Shown in pieces: positions 6,648-15,720 of a stretch of 60,672 nucleotides of DNA. Origin of the DNA: Sphingomonas bacterium (GTDB lineage Bacteria; Pseudomonadota; Alphaproteobacteria; Sphingomonadales; Sphingomonadaceae); the NCBI RefSeq assembly GCF_028292945.1, contig NZ_JAQGLJ010000053.1, forward strand, positions 1 to 60,672, given 5' to 3'. The number at the start of each line of letters is the position of its first letter. Position 1 is the first letter of the stretch. Under the pieces are notes generated by a model. That model was not told the origin of the DNA and did not search any database. It worked only from the letters and a program-made list of their open reading frames with translations. Made by a program: the position numbers and the translations under genes.

Positions 6648-9533
6648 TCAGCGCGCCGCCGCTGGTTTCCTCGGCACCACCTCCAGCGTCCAGTCCTTTT
6701 CAGGGCGCAGGTATTTCGTCGCGACCGCCTGCAGCTGCTGGGGCGTGATCGAGACGAAGTCCGTCGCCAGGTTGCGCGTCGCCTCGACCCGCTTGGGGTC
6801 GAACGCGGCACCGCCCATCTGCTGGAGCCAGAACTGGTTCCCCGACGACGCGCGGACGATGTACTGACCCATCGGTCGCATGATCCGGCCCAGCTCGTCA
6901 CCCGACAGCGGCGTCGCCACCAGATCGGCCGCGATCTCGCGCGCGAGCTGGAAGAAATACGCGGTCTTGTCGGGCGTCACCTGCCCGATCGCTATCAGCC
7001 GCCCGCCACCGGGGCTGCCGATCGGCCATTGGCTGCCCACCGACGGCGAATAGCTGGCGCCTGCCGTCTGGCGCAGCCGCTCGAACAGCCGGTCGCTGAA
7101 CACCTGCGCCAGCACGTCCAGCCGGCGGCTGTCGGCGATGCCGTCGATGCCGCCGCCGGTCGGCCAGGCGATCACCGCCACCGCCTGATTCGCCGGCCCG
7201 GTATGCGTCAGCCGCTTGGGCGTGGCGTTATGCGCGGGAAAGCGGATCGGCGGGGCCACAGCCTTGGTCGCCGGGCGGGGTGGCAGGGCACCGAAGGTCG
7301 CCGCCACCGCTGCGATCGCTGCGTCCGCCTTGACGTCGCCGAACACCGACACTTCGATCGGCCCGCTTGCCAGCGCCGGCTCCCACAACTGCCGGAACGT
7401 CTGCGGCGTCAGGGCCTGTACCTGGGCGAGCGAGGGCGAGACCCAGCGCGGATCATTGTCGTGCAGCAATGCTTCCAGATCGCGGTTGAGCACGCCGGTG
7501 GGCGACGCATCCTGCCCGGCATTGGCGGCGATCTTGACCGTGCGCGCGCGCGCCACGGGCGCCGGGTCCCAGCCCGGCTTCGCGAGCTTCGCCGCCATCA
7601 GCCGCAGCTGATCGGACAGGTCGGCGGGCGAGGTCAGCGCGTTTAATGAAAAGGCATCCTCGTTAATGTCGAAGTCGAGTCCGATCACGCGACCGGCGGT
7701 CAGCTGATCGAGATCACCCTGGTCCAGCGTGCCCACGCCGCTCGATACCAAGGCAAGTTCACCCGCCCAGATCGGGCTCGGCCGTCGGGCGGGCAGCGCG
7801 TTGTAGCCACCACCGAACCGTGCGCGGACATAGACGCGGCCAGTCTCCGACGTGGTCGGAAAGATCAGCAGCCGCACGCCGTTGGCGAACGCGACCTGCT
7901 CCATCTCCAGCCCCGCCAATGCCTCGCGGCTGATCACCGTGCCCGGTGCGCCGAGCGCGGGCAGCGCGGCGAAGCTGACCGCGGCCTGCTGGCGCCGCGT
8001 CACCCCGGCGGTGGAGACGGGCGCGGTCAGCGCGGCGGCGAGCTTTACGTCCGCATCCTGCTCGACGGCGGGCGTGACCACGACCGCGCGCGTCGCGCTG
8101 CCCTGGAACAGCCGTTTCGTCGACGCGAGCAGCGTCGCCGGCGTGAACATGCCGGCCGCGCGTGCGTCGGTCAGCACCTTGTACGATGCCGCCGGCGTGG
8201 TCGTGACTTCGCGGATGTCGAGCGCCTCGACCAGATCGTCGGCGAGTTTCGCGCCTGCCGCCACCCGCGCGGTCGCCGCCTCGTTTTTCATGATCGTGTC
8301 GAAATCGGCATACTCGCGATCGACCTCGGCCTGGCTGGGCGGGCTCGCCTGCGCGTCGGCGATCACCGCGCGCACGTCCTTCAGCGCCGCTTCCCAGCTG
8401 GCTCCCACCGGCACTATCGTCACCTGCGTGATGTTCGCCGTGCGCGCCACGTCATCCAGACCGACACTGGCCTGGATGAAGCTGCCACCGGCGCGCGCAC
8501 GCGTCTCCAGTCGCCGGCTGATGAGGCGGGTCGCGAGTACGTCGACAAGCCGCTTCTGGTTGAAGATCACCGTGTCGGCGTTGAATTTCCACGGCCGCAC
8601 CACGCCCAGCTGAACCACGGAGGGCAGTCCCGGCTCAACCAGCGCGCCGGTCGCCGGCTTGCCCGCGTCCGGCTGGCCGAAATCGGGATCGGCCGGGTTG
8701 GCACCGACGCCATTCCACGAGCCAAAATTCTTCGCGATCAGCGGCCCGAAGGTGGCAGGGTCCATGTCGCCGGAGATCACCACCACGGTCCGCTCCGGCC
8801 GATACCAGCGGTCGTGGAACGCGCGCACGGACGCGGGGGTCGCGCCCTCCAGCGTCTTGATGCTGCCGATCGGCGAGCGCTCGGCGAGCGGCTGCCCGGC
8901 GAAGAAGACGCCGTTGCGCAGGTCGGAGAAACGCACCTGCGGCCCTGGCTGCTCGCGCTGTTCGGACAGGACCACCGGGCGCTCGGCGCTGATCGTCTTG
9001 TCGTCCAGCACGGGCGCCGCCATCATGCCCGACAGGATCTTCAGGCTCTGGTCCAGCCGCTCGCTCGTGGCCGACGGCAGATCGAGCTTGTAGGTGGTCG
9101 AGACCGGCCCGGTCGAGGCGTTGGTGTCGGAGCCGAAGGTTGCGCCGAAATTCTGCCACACCCGCTTGGCCTCGCCATCGGGCACGTCGCGCGACGCGCG
9201 GAACGACAGATGCTCCAGGAAATGCGCGAAGCCGCGCTCGCTATCGGTTTCGTGCAACGAGCCGGCGTCGATCCGCACTCGGATCGAGACCTGCCCCGGT
9301 GGCACGCCGTTCTTGCGCACGGCGTAACGCAGACCGTTGGGCAGCGTGCCGAACTGCCACGCCGGATCGGGCGGAATGTCGCTGCCCTCGTACAGCCACG
9401 CGCGCGTGTCGATGGTCGCTGCGGGGGGCGCTGCCGAAGTCGCCGACGCTCGCTGACCGGTCGCGGGCTGGCCGGTGACGAGCAGAAGGGGAAGGAAAAG
9501 CGAAGCGCCGAACGCGCGCGAAAGTAACGCCAT
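6648..9533 (-). CDS. Secreted M16-family zinc metallopeptidase
   Basis: A 961-residue pitrilysin-type peptidase with a cleavable signal peptide (hydrophobic residues 8-20, then a small-residue stretch), so it should act in the periplasm. The inverted zinc motif HFLEH is at residues 104-108, in the N-terminal M16 unit. A second M16-like half begins around residue 530 (GLEMEQVAFANGVRLLIFP) and lacks an HxxEH, as usual for two-unit proteins. The substrate is unknown. It is convergent with the acyl-CoA synthetase and separated from it by a palindrome. Confidence 0.92.
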   Translation of the reverse strand: MALLSRAFGASLFLPLLLVTGQPATGQRASATSAAPPAATIDTRAWLYEGSDIPPDPAWQFGTLPNGLRYAVRKNGVPPGQVSIRVRIDAGSLHETDSERGFAHFLEHLSFRASRDVPDGEAKRVWQNFGATFGSDTNASTGPVSTTYKLDLPSATSERLDQSLKILSGMMAAPVLDDKTISAERPVVLSEQREQPGPQVRFSDLRNGVFFAGQPLAERSPIGSIKTLEGATPASVRAFHDRWYRPERTVVVISGDMDPATFGPLIAKNFGSWNGVGANPADPDFGQPDAGKPATGALVEPGLPSVVQLGVVRPWKFNADTVIFNQKRLVDVLATRLISRRLETRARAGGSFIQASVGLDDVARTANITQVTIVPVGASWEAALKDVRAVIADAQASPPSQAEVDREYADFDTIMKNEAATARVAAGAKLADDLVEALDIREVTTTPAASYKVLTDARAAGMFTPATLLASTKRLFQGSATRAVVVTPAVEQDADVKLAAALTAPVSTAGVTRRQQAAVSFAALPALGAPGTVISREALAGLEMEQVAFANGVRLLIFPTTSETGRVYVRARFGGGYNALPARRPSPIWAGELALVSSGVGTLDQGDLDQLTAGRVIGLDFDINEDAFSLNALTSPADLSDQLRLMAAKLAKPGWDPAPVARARTVKIAANAGQDASPTGVLNRDLEALLHDNDPRWVSPSLAQVQALTPQTFRQLWEPALASGPIEVSVFGDVKADAAIAAVAATFGALPPRPATKAVAPPIRFPAHNATPKRLTHTGPANQAVAVIAWPTGGGIDGIADSRRLDVLAQVFSDRLFERLRQTAGASYSPSVGSQWPIGSPGGGRLIAIGQVTPDKTAYFFQLAREIAADLVATPLSGDELGRIMRPMGQYIVRASSGNQFWLQQMGGAAFDPKRVEATRNLATDFVSITPQQLQAVATKYLRPEKDWTLEVVPRKPAAAR

Positions 9534-9641
9534 CGCCGACCCTTAGCCGTCGCCGCGCCCGCCCGCCAGCGCTGTTCGCCGCGGCACATAAATGGCTGGT
9601 TTCGCCATGTTTCTGTCCCAGATCATACCTAATTGGCGAGC

Positions 9642-10496
9642 ATGAAGACCGCAGCCGACCTGACGACCACCACCCGGTGGCAGCAGCCGGGGGACGGCCA
9701 CACCCGTCACGTGCCCGATCTGCCGGTCATCTCCGGCGCGCCCCCACCGGGCACCCCGATGCGGGCGGAACGCGGTCGCCCGCTGATCATCCGCGTCGGC
9801 AAGCATCTCCGCGGGTTCTTTGACCAGCTGATCGCGTCTTCATCGCTCGTGTCGAACGATCCCGTGCTCGACATGCGCGACTTCGCCTGGACGCAAGGCC
9901 TGCGCGCCCACTGGCAGGCGATCCGCGACGAGGCGCTTGCGGTCGCCTTGCGTGGCGACGCTTCGCCGAGTCTTGCTACGATTTCGCCCGACCACCGCTC
10001 GATCGCCGAGGTCGACAAGTGGCGATCTTTCTTCCTTTGGGGCTACGGCTTCCGCATCGACGACAATGCCGACCGCTGCCCGACGACCGCAACGCTGGTC
10101 GAGCAGGTCCCCGGCCTCAACTCCGCCTTCTTCTCGATTTTGGCACCCGGCACGCACATCCCCGTGCATCGTGGCGTGACCAAGGGGCTGATCACCTGCC
10201 ATCTGGGCCTGATCGTGCCGCGCGACGGCGATGTCCGCATGCGCGTCGCCGACCGGGTCGTGCGCTGGGCGGAGGGCGAGACGCTGGTGTTCGACGATAC
10301 CTATGACCACGAGGTCTGGAACGACACCGCCGGCACCCGCGTCGTGTTGCTGGTCCAGTTCGAACGGCCGTTGCGCAATCCGGGCAAGTGGCTGGCGGGC
10401 AAGCTCCTCGCCGTCGTGCGGCGTTCCGCCTTCGTGCAGGAGGCCCGCGACAACATTTCGCAATGGAACCGGGCGGCGAAGCAGCGAGAGGTGTAG
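9642..10496 (+). CDS. Aspartyl/asparaginyl beta-hydroxylase family protein (AspH/LpxO-like)
   Basis: A 284-residue Fe(II)/2-oxoglutarate dioxygenase of the Asp_Arg_Hydrox family. The metal and cosubstrate elements are visible: HIPVHRGVTKGLITCHLGL near residue 172, and FDDTYDHEVWNDTAGTRVVL near 222. The family contains peptide hydroxylases and LpxO, the lipid A 2-hydroxylase, so lipid or sphingolipid hydroxylation is possible. No obvious membrane helix is seen. A TTG at 9633 is an alternative start, with ATG 9642 preferred. It stands alone, divergent from the M16 gene. Confidence 0.82.
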   Translation: MKTAADLTTTTRWQQPGDGHTRHVPDLPVISGAPPPGTPMRAERGRPLIIRVGKHLRGFFDQLIASSSLVSNDPVLDMRDFAWTQGLRAHWQAIRDEALAVALRGDASPSLATISPDHRSIAEVDKWRSFFLWGYGFRIDDNADRCPTTATLVEQVPGLNSAFFSILAPGTHIPVHRGVTKGLITCHLGLIVPRDGDVRMRVADRVVRWAEGETLVFDDTYDHEVWNDTAGTRVVLLVQFERPLRNPGKWLAGKLLAVVRRSAFVQEARDNISQWNRAAKQREV

Positions 10497-10535
10497 AGAG
10501 GCAGCAGCGAGCAGGGACCACCGTTTCAGCAGCTC

Positions 10536-10557
10536 CTCCCCGGCGTCCGCCGGGGAG
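10536..10557. repeat. GC-rich intergenic palindrome
   Basis: CTCCCCGGCG and CGCCGGGGAG form a perfect 10-bp stem with a TC centre in the 158-bp gap between the hydroxylase and nifU-like genes. It resembles the cores at 26053-26146 and 54865-54977. No other feature is seen in this gap. Confidence 0.65.
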
Positions 10558-10654
10558 GGCAGGAGTTCAACGCGGCACCTCATACCGCCTCAGGGCCTGC
10601 TGCCTGCGGTCTGCTGCCTTGCGCGAGCAACGCGCACCCGCCACATGCTCACTC

Positions 10655-11224
10655 ATGCTGATCGAGACCGAAACCACGCCTAACCCGGCGACGCTGAAGT
10701 TCCTGCCGGGCCGCACCGTCATGGAAGCCGGCACGCGCGACTTCGCGACGCCCGAAGAGGCGGTCGCCAGCCCCCTCGCCGACGCGCTGTTCGGGCTGGG
10801 CGACGTAACGGGCGTGTTCTTCGGGCGGGACTTCGTCTCCGTCACCGCTGCTCCCGCCACCGACTGGCGCGACCTGAAGCCCGACGTGCTGCAGCTATTG
10901 CTTGAGCATTTCAGCGCCGACATGCCGTTGTTTCGACCATCCGCCGGCTTCAGCGTCCCCGCGCCCGATGCCGATTTCGCGGATGATCCCGCCGATGCCG
11001 ATATCGTCGAACAGATCAAGGAGCTGATCGAAACCCGCGTCCGCCCCGCGGTCGCAAACGATGGTGGCGACATCGTCTATCGCGGCTTCGACAAGGGCAA
11101 GGTCTACCTGCGCATGCAGGGCGCCTGCGCCGGTTGCCCCTCCTCGTCGGCGACGCTGAAGCAGGGCATCGAGCAGCTGCTGAAGCACTATGTCCCCGAA
11201 GTGACAGAGGTGCGCGCTGTATGA
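10655..11224 (+). CDS. NifU-family Fe-S carrier protein (Nfu type)
   Basis: A 189-residue Nfu protein that would deliver Fe-S clusters to apo-proteins. The N-terminal Nfu_N domain begins [19 protein letters not shown]. The C-terminal NifU domain has [11 protein letters not shown] and the cluster-binding CAGC (C-x2-C) near residues 157-161. The start at 10655 is chosen because the family begins with this sequence; the frame is open further upstream but without similarity. Its stop overlaps the next ATG (ATGA), so the two genes are probably cotranscribed. Confidence 0.93.
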   Translation: MLIETETTPNPATLKFLPGRTVMEAGTRDFATPEEAVASPLADALFGLGDVTGVFFGRDFVSVTAAPATDWRDLKPDVLQLLLEHFSADMPLFRPSAGFSVPAPDADFADDPADADIVEQIKELIETRVRPAVANDGGDIVYRGFDKGKVYLRMQGACAGCPSSSATLKQGIEQLLKHYVPEVTEVRAV

Positions 11225-11817
11225 CCCAACCCCGCCTCGACGATGCCGCGCTCGACGCGATCTTCCGCACCGCGCGCAGCTATAATGGCTGGCTGGACCA
11301 GCCTGTGTCGGACGACGAGCTACGGACGCTGTGGGAGCTGATGAAGTGGGGGCCGACCTCCGCCAATCAGATGCCCGCGCGCATCGTCTGGGTGCGGACG
11401 CCCGAAGGCAAGGAGCGGCTCGCCGCCTGCTGTTCGGCGCAGAATGCACCAAAGGTGCTGGCCGCGCCGGTGACCGCGATCGTCGGCATGGACAACGACT
11501 TCCACGAACAGCTGCCGTGGCTGTTCCCCCACACCGATGCGCGCGCGTGGTTCACCGGCAATGCGGAGCTGCGCGCCGTGTCGGCGTTCCGCAATTCGAC
11601 CCTGCAGGGCGCGTATCTGATCATCGCCGCCCGCGCGCTCGGGCTGGATGCCGGGCCGATGTCGGGGTTCGACAGCGGCGAGGTCGACAAGGCGTTCTTC
11701 GCCGACAGCCCTGCGGTCAAGACCAACTTTATCTGCACGTTGGGACATGGCGACCCGGCAAGCTTCCATGCCCGGCTTCCCCGCCCCGACTTCGACGTCT
11801 TCAACCGCCTTGCCTAG
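11221..11817 (+). CDS. Malonic semialdehyde reductase / RutE-like nitroreductase-fold protein
   Basis: A 198-residue flavin reductase of the RutE/HadB group. Recognition is by [18 protein letters not shown] at the N-terminus, [38 protein letters not shown] and [12 protein letters not shown]. In pyrimidine degradation RutE reduces malonic semialdehyde to 3-hydroxypropionate, but no rut genes are nearby, so the substrate here is open. The ATG at 11221 overlaps the stop of the NifU gene by 4 nt, which decides the start. Confidence 0.85.
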   Translation: MTQPRLDDAALDAIFRTARSYNGWLDQPVSDDELRTLWELMKWGPTSANQMPARIVWVRTPEGKERLAACCSAQNAPKVLAAPVTAIVGMDNDFHEQLPWLFPHTDARAWFTGNAELRAVSAFRNSTLQGAYLIIAARALGLDAGPMSGFDSGEVDKAFFADSPAVKTNFICTLGHGDPASFHARLPRPDFDVFNRLA

Positions 11818-11818
11818 C

Positions 11819-11901
11819 GTCGTGATCCCCGCGAAAGCGGGGATTCATCGTGCGACAGGCGCCGGTGGAGAGATGTATCCCGCTTCCGCGGGAATGACGG
11901 A
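11819..11901. repeat. Intergenic palindromic repeat upstream of tsaB
   Basis: A compact hairpin ATCCCCGC-gaaa-GCGGGGAT (11825-11844) is followed about 45 bp later by CCCGCTTCCGCGGGAATGACG. The ends GTCGTGATCCC and GGGAATGACGG are roughly complementary. This is a typical dispersed element of sphingomonad chromosomes. Its 3' end reaches the ribosome-binding region of tsaB. Confidence 0.6.
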
Positions 11902-11909
11902 GTGGGTCG

Positions 11910-12551
11910 GTGTCAGCACAAAGCACCTTCGCGAACCGCACCCTCGTCATCGACACCGCCACCGCCAGCTGCTCGGTCGCGCTGATCGAGGCCGGCGCGG
12001 TGATGGCGCACGCGGCGGACAGCGTCGGTCGCGGCCATGCCGAGCGTCTCGTGCCGATGATCGCTGAGCTACCCGACGGTGGTCGCGCCGGCCACATACT
12101 GGTCGATGTCGGCCCCGGCAGCTTCACCGGCATCCGCGTCGGGATTGCCGCCGCGCGCGGGCTGGCGTTGGGGTGGGGCGCCAGCATTGGCGGCTACACG
12201 TCGCTTTCCCTGCTCGCCGCGCGTGCGCTGGCCGATGACGACGTTGGCCCGCTTGCGGCGGTGCTGGAGGGCGGGCATGGCGAGGTGTTCATGCAGATCT
12301 TCGCCTCGTCAATATCACCGCTCGGCCCGTTCGAATCGCTGCCGCCGGCGATCGCACGTGAGCGGTTGGGGGCAATGCGCGCGATCGGTGACGGGCTGCG
12401 CTGGCTCCATGCGGCGGACCCGCGCGCCGCACCGCCCGGTGCCCTGCCCCGTGCCGCCGATGCGGTCCTGCTACCCGCTGCGCTGACGCAGCTGCCGCCC
12501 AGCCCCCTCTACGGCCGCGCGCCCGACGCCAAGCCGCAACCGGCACGCTGA
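11910..12551 (+). CDS. tsaB: tRNA threonylcarbamoyladenosine biosynthesis protein TsaB
   Basis: Non-catalytic partner of TsaD in forming t6A37 on ANN-decoding tRNAs. The 213-residue protein shows the ASKHA-fold start LVIDTATASCSVALIE, HAERLVPMI, and the hallmark VDVGPGSFTGIRVGIAAARGL near residues 65-85. The start is GTG at 11910 with GGAG about seven bases upstream. Its stop overlaps the rimI ATG (TGATG). The tsaB-rimI pairing is a common bacterial arrangement. Confidence 0.94.
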   Translation: MSAQSTFANRTLVIDTATASCSVALIEAGAVMAHAADSVGRGHAERLVPMIAELPDGGRAGHILVDVGPGSFTGIRVGIAAARGLALGWGASIGGYTSLSLLAARALADDDVGPLAAVLEGGHGEVFMQIFASSISPLGPFESLPPAIARERLGAMRAIGDGLRWLHAADPRAAPPGALPRAADAVLLPAALTQLPPSPLYGRAPDAKPQPAR

Positions 12552-13018
12552 TGGCAACGCGCACGCTCCTGCTCCGCGCCGGCAGCCCGCGCGACATCGA
12601 CACGGTGGATGCGCTGATGGAACAGGCATTCGATCCGCGCTTTGGGGAGGGCTGGACCCGCGCACAGTGTCTGGGGGTGCTCGCCATGCCGGGCGTGCGC
12701 CTGCTGCTCGCCTGGCTTGACGACGAGCCCGCCGGCTTTGCTCTGGTGCGCACGGTGCTGGACGAAGTGGAGCTGCTCCTGCTCGCCACCGTACCCGCCC
12801 ACCGGCGGCGCGGTGTCGCGGCCACGCTGCTCCGAGCGCTGGCTGGCGAGGCGCGCGCGGACGGGGCAACCCGCATGCACCTGGAAGTTCGCGCCGGCAA
12901 CGACGCCGCACAGCTGTACCTGGCGCAAGGGTTCGCGAAGCTGGGCGAGCGCCGTGGCTATTATCGCGGTCGCACCGGCCAGCTGTTCGACGCCCACACC
13001 TATTCGCTCGCACTCTGA
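12551..13018 (+). CDS. rimI: Ribosomal protein S18-alanine N-acetyltransferase
   Basis: A 155-residue GNAT acetyltransferase. The acetyl-CoA loop is in TVPAHRRRGVAATLLRAL (residues about 78-95), followed by HLEVRAGNDAAQLYLAQGF and the C-terminal GYYRGRTG, which is typical of RimI. It overlaps tsaB by one base, and this genomic pairing supports the RimI assignment over a generic GNAT. The substrate is inferred from family and context. Confidence 0.88.
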   Translation: MATRTLLLRAGSPRDIDTVDALMEQAFDPRFGEGWTRAQCLGVLAMPGVRLLLAWLDDEPAGFALVRTVLDEVELLLLATVPAHRRRGVAATLLRALAGEARADGATRMHLEVRAGNDAAQLYLAQGFAKLGERRGYYRGRTGQLFDAHTYSLAL

Positions 13019-13059
13019 GCTTATTGCGATTCGATTGCGCTTTTCGCAATAAGCTTTTG
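13018..13059 (+). promoter_or_regulatory. 12-bp inverted repeat before the Fur-type gene: operator and/or rimI terminator
   Basis: AGCTTATTGCGA (13018-13029) and TCGCAATAAGCT (13044-13055) form a perfect 12-bp inverted repeat with a 14-nt centre (TTCGATTGCGCTTT), ending 20 bp before the fur-type ATG. The left arm begins in the rimI stop codon. The right arm runs into TTTT, so RNA from rimI could form an intrinsic terminator. The AT-rich arms with TTGCGA/TCGCAA also suit a Fur-family operator giving autoregulation. Both readings are inferences from sequence. Confidence 0.6.
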
Positions 13060-13075
13060 CGCGTAGAGAAGGGAG

Positions 13076-13498
13076 ATGGCGCGACCGATCGACCTCGAAA
13101 CGCTGTGCAATCAAAAGGGGCTGCGGATCACCGATCAGCGGCGCATCATCGCGCGCGTGCTATCGGAAGCCGAGGACCACCCGGACGTCGAAAAGGTCTA
13201 TGAGCGTGCCTCGGCGATCGACGCTGGCATCTCGATTGCCACCGTATATCGCACCGTGCGACTGTTCGAGGAGGCCGGTATCCTCGACCGCCATGATTTC
13301 GGCGACGGGCGTTCGCGCTACGAACCCGCCGACGCGGCGCACCACGATCACCTGATCGACGTCGAAACGGGCCGGGTCATCGAATTCGTCGACCCTGAGC
13401 TGGAACAGCTGCAAAAGGCGATTGCGGAGAAACTCGGCTTCCGCCTCGTCGATCACCGCATGGAGCTGTACGGCGTCAGCCTCAGTCGCAAGGAATAG
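13076..13498 (+). CDS. Fur-family metal-responsive transcriptional regulator (alphaproteobacterial Fur/Mur type)
   Basis: A 140-residue Fur protein. The winged helix includes ITDQRRIIARVL and ISIATVYRTVRLFEEAGIL, and the dimerisation/metal domain has AAHHDHLIDVETGRVIEF with the conserved His cluster. It lacks the C-terminal CxxC pairs of enterobacterial Fur, as in alphaproteobacterial Fur/Mur proteins, so the sensed metal could be Fe or Mn. GAAGGGAG precedes the ATG. The inverted repeat at 13018-13055 is the probable autoregulatory site. Confidence 0.9.
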   Translation: MARPIDLETLCNQKGLRITDQRRIIARVLSEAEDHPDVEKVYERASAIDAGISIATVYRTVRLFEEAGILDRHDFGDGRSRYEPADAAHHDHLIDVETGRVIEFVDPELEQLQKAIAEKLGFRLVDHRMELYGVSLSRKE

Positions 13499-13506
13499 GG
13501 CTATCG

Positions 13507-13600
13507 TCACCTCGGTCTTGAGCCGGGGTCCAACGTGCCGCAATGACTTCGGCGTGAGTATTCGCGGCACGCTGGATGCGGGGTTGAGCCCGGCATGACG
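13507..13600 (+). repeat. Interspersed repeat, copy 1 (second copy at 45641-45733)
   Basis: The 25-nt stretch starting CTTGAGCCGGGGTCCAACGT at 13517 recurs at 45652 with one mismatch. The element also ends in GAGCCCGGCATGACG, matched at 45719-45733. Internal arms CGTGCCGC (13534-13541) and GCGGCACG (13564-13571) are complementary. The ATG used by plsC at 13595 lies inside the conserved 3' end of the element. Confidence 0.8.
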
Positions 13601-14326
13601 AAGATTGCCGCACAGGTTCGCCTCACCCTTCGCCTCGCCGCCCTCCTTCTCACCCTCGGCACACTCCTCCCCCTCCACAGCCTGTGGCGGCTCGTCCGCG
13701 CGCCTTCTCCCTGGCCGCGCCTGTTCCTCAAGAGCTTCGGCCGCATCGCCGGCGCCCGCGCGCGGGTCACCGGGACGCCCCTGCGGCGCGACGTGGTGTT
13801 CCTCGCCAACCACCTGAGCTGGATCGACATTCCGGTGCTCGCCGGCGCTACCGGCACCAGCTTCGTCGCCAAGGCGGAGCTCAAGGACGTTGCCGCGGTC
13901 GGCTGGCTATGCGATCTCAACCACACGCTCTACGTCAGCCGCGGCGACCGGATGGGCATCGCCGAACAGGTTCGCCGGATCGCCGCCGCGATCGCGGACG
14001 GATGGGCGGTGACGATCTTTCCCGAGGGCACGACCGGCGACGGCAAGACGCTGCTGCCGTTCAAGCCCGCGCTGCTCGCGGTGCTGGAGCCGCCGCCGCC
14101 CGGCTTGATGGTGCAGCCCGTCCGGCTCGACTACGGTCCGGCCACGCCCGAACTTGCCTGGGTCGGCGACGAGTCCGGCCGATCGCACGGCACCCGCGTG
14201 TTTCGCCGACGGGGCACTTTCGCCGTCAACCTCCACTTCCTTGAGCCGTTCGACCCCACCGACTTCCCCGGCCGCAAGGCGATCGCGGCGGAAACGCGAC
14301 GCCGGATCGAGTCGGTCTCCCCGTAA
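13595..14326 (+). CDS. 1-acyl-sn-glycerol-3-phosphate acyltransferase (PlsC-type lysophospholipid acyltransferase)
   Basis: A 243-residue membrane-associated acyltransferase that would esterify the sn-2 position of lysophosphatidate in phospholipid synthesis. The catalytic block NHLSWID (H-x4-D, residues about 72-78) and the FPEGTTG block near 142 are both present, with a hydrophobic N-terminal segment (residues 9-28). The ATG at 13595 is the only reasonable start and sits within an interspersed repeat, with a weak ribosome site. It lies between the fur-type gene and miaB. Confidence 0.88.
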   Translation: MTKIAAQVRLTLRLAALLLTLGTLLPLHSLWRLVRAPSPWPRLFLKSFGRIAGARARVTGTPLRRDVVFLANHLSWIDIPVLAGATGTSFVAKAELKDVAAVGWLCDLNHTLYVSRGDRMGIAEQVRRIAAAIADGWAVTIFPEGTTGDGKTLLPFKPALLAVLEPPPPGLMVQPVRLDYGPATPELAWVGDESGRSHGTRVFRRRGTFAVNLHFLEPFDPTDFPGRKAIAAETRRRIESVSP

Positions 14327-14353
14327 GACGCGGAAGTTGCTACGGGGACAGCC

Positions 14354-15667
14354 ATGCCTCTCCCCAAGACCTTCCACGTAAAATCGTTCGGCTGCCAGAT
14401 GAACGTCTACGTCGGCGAGCGCATGGCCGAGCTGATGACGGCAGACGGTCTGACTCTCGCCGACGCCGACACCGCCGATTTGGTCGTGCTCAACACCTGC
14501 CACATCCGCGAGAAGGCGACGGAGAAGGTCTATTCCGACATCGGCCGCCTGCGGAAGAACGCTGGCAAACAAGGGCGCGCTCCCATGATCGCGGTCGCGG
14601 GCTGCGTCGCGCAGGCCGAGGGACCGGAGATCGTCGCGCGCGCCAAGGTGGACGTGGTGGTCGGACCACAGGCCTATCACAACCTGCCGCAGCTGATCCG
14701 CGATGCCGCCGCCGGCACCCCTGCGCTCGACACCGACCTGCTCGCGCTCGCCAAGTTCGGACAGCTCCCGCGCCGCCGCCGGGTCGGACCGTCGGCATTC
14801 CTGACCGTTCAGGAAGGCTGCGACAAGTTCTGCACTTACTGCGTCGTGCCCTACACGCGAGGCGCCGAGGTCAGCCGCGGTTTCGACGCGATCGTTGACG
14901 AGGCGCGTGCGCTGGTCGACGCCGGCGCGTGCGAGATCACGCTGCTCGGCCAGAACGTCAACGCCTGGGCGGATGGAGAACGCGGGCTGCACGATCTGAT
15001 CCGCGCGCTGGACCGAGTGCCCGGGCTGGCGCGACTTCGCTACACCACCAGCCACCCCAATGACCTGACGCAGGGGCTGATCGACGCACATCGCGACGTG
15101 GAGTCGCTGATGCCCTTCCTCCACCTTCCGGTGCAGGCAGGCAGCGATCGCGTGCTCAAGGCGATGAACCGAAGCCACACGCGCGACAGCTATCTGCGCC
15201 TTATCGACCGCATCCGCGCCGCCCGTTCGGACATCGCCCTGTCGGGCGACTTCATCGTCGGCTTTCCCGGCGAGACCGAGGCCGAGTTCGCCGAAACGCT
15301 GAGCCTGGTCGACGCGGTCGGCTATGCCCAGGCGTTCTCGTTCAAGTACAGCCCGCGACCCGGGACGCCGGCCGCGAGCCTGGCCGATCAGGTCGCGCCC
15401 GAGACGATGGACGACCGCCTCCAGCGCCTCCAGGCAGCGCTCAACCGCGACCAGCACGCCTTCAACGCCGCGACGGTCGGGCGCACCTGCGCCGTGTTGA
15501 TCGAACGCCCTGGCAAGCTGCCTGGCCAGATGCTCGGCAAGTCGCCATGGCTGCAATCGGTCCACCTGCTGACGGGTGCGACGGTTGGCGATCTGGTGAA
15601 GGTCGAACTGGTGAGAGCCGATCCCAATTCGTTGAGCGGCGTCGAGCGGGTCGGACAGGCCGCCTGA
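14354..15667 (+). CDS. miaB: tRNA-2-methylthio-N6-dimethylallyladenosine synthase
   Basis: A radical-SAM methylthiotransferase that converts i6A37 to ms2i6A37 in tRNA. The 437-residue protein has three UPF0004 cysteines ([21 protein letters not shown]), the radical-[11 protein letters not shown] near residues 156-163, [20 protein letters not shown], and a C-terminal TRAM domain. It starts the miaB-patatin-phoH-ybeY-corC series typical of alphaproteobacteria. Confidence 0.97.
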   Translation: MPLPKTFHVKSFGCQMNVYVGERMAELMTADGLTLADADTADLVVLNTCHIREKATEKVYSDIGRLRKNAGKQGRAPMIAVAGCVAQAEGPEIVARAKVDVVVGPQAYHNLPQLIRDAAAGTPALDTDLLALAKFGQLPRRRRVGPSAFLTVQEGCDKFCTYCVVPYTRGAEVSRGFDAIVDEARALVDAGACEITLLGQNVNAWADGERGLHDLIRALDRVPGLARLRYTTSHPNDLTQGLIDAHRDVESLMPFLHLPVQAGSDRVLKAMNRSHTRDSYLRLIDRIRAARSDIALSGDFIVGFPGETEAEFAETLSLVDAVGYAQAFSFKYSPRPGTPAASLADQVAPETMDDRLQRLQAALNRDQHAFNAATVGRTCAVLIERPGKLPGQMLGKSPWLQSVHLLTGATVGDLVKVELVRADPNSLSGVERVGQAA

Positions 15668-15720
15668 GCGTTAAGGCTGCTCCGGCGTCATCGAGCGCCG
15701 ACCGCACGAGAAGCTTCATC

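Noticed and set aside
13907..15565. A 552-codon minus-strand frame opposite miaB and plsC
   Set aside because: Shadow of miaB; no ribosome site or recognisable domain.
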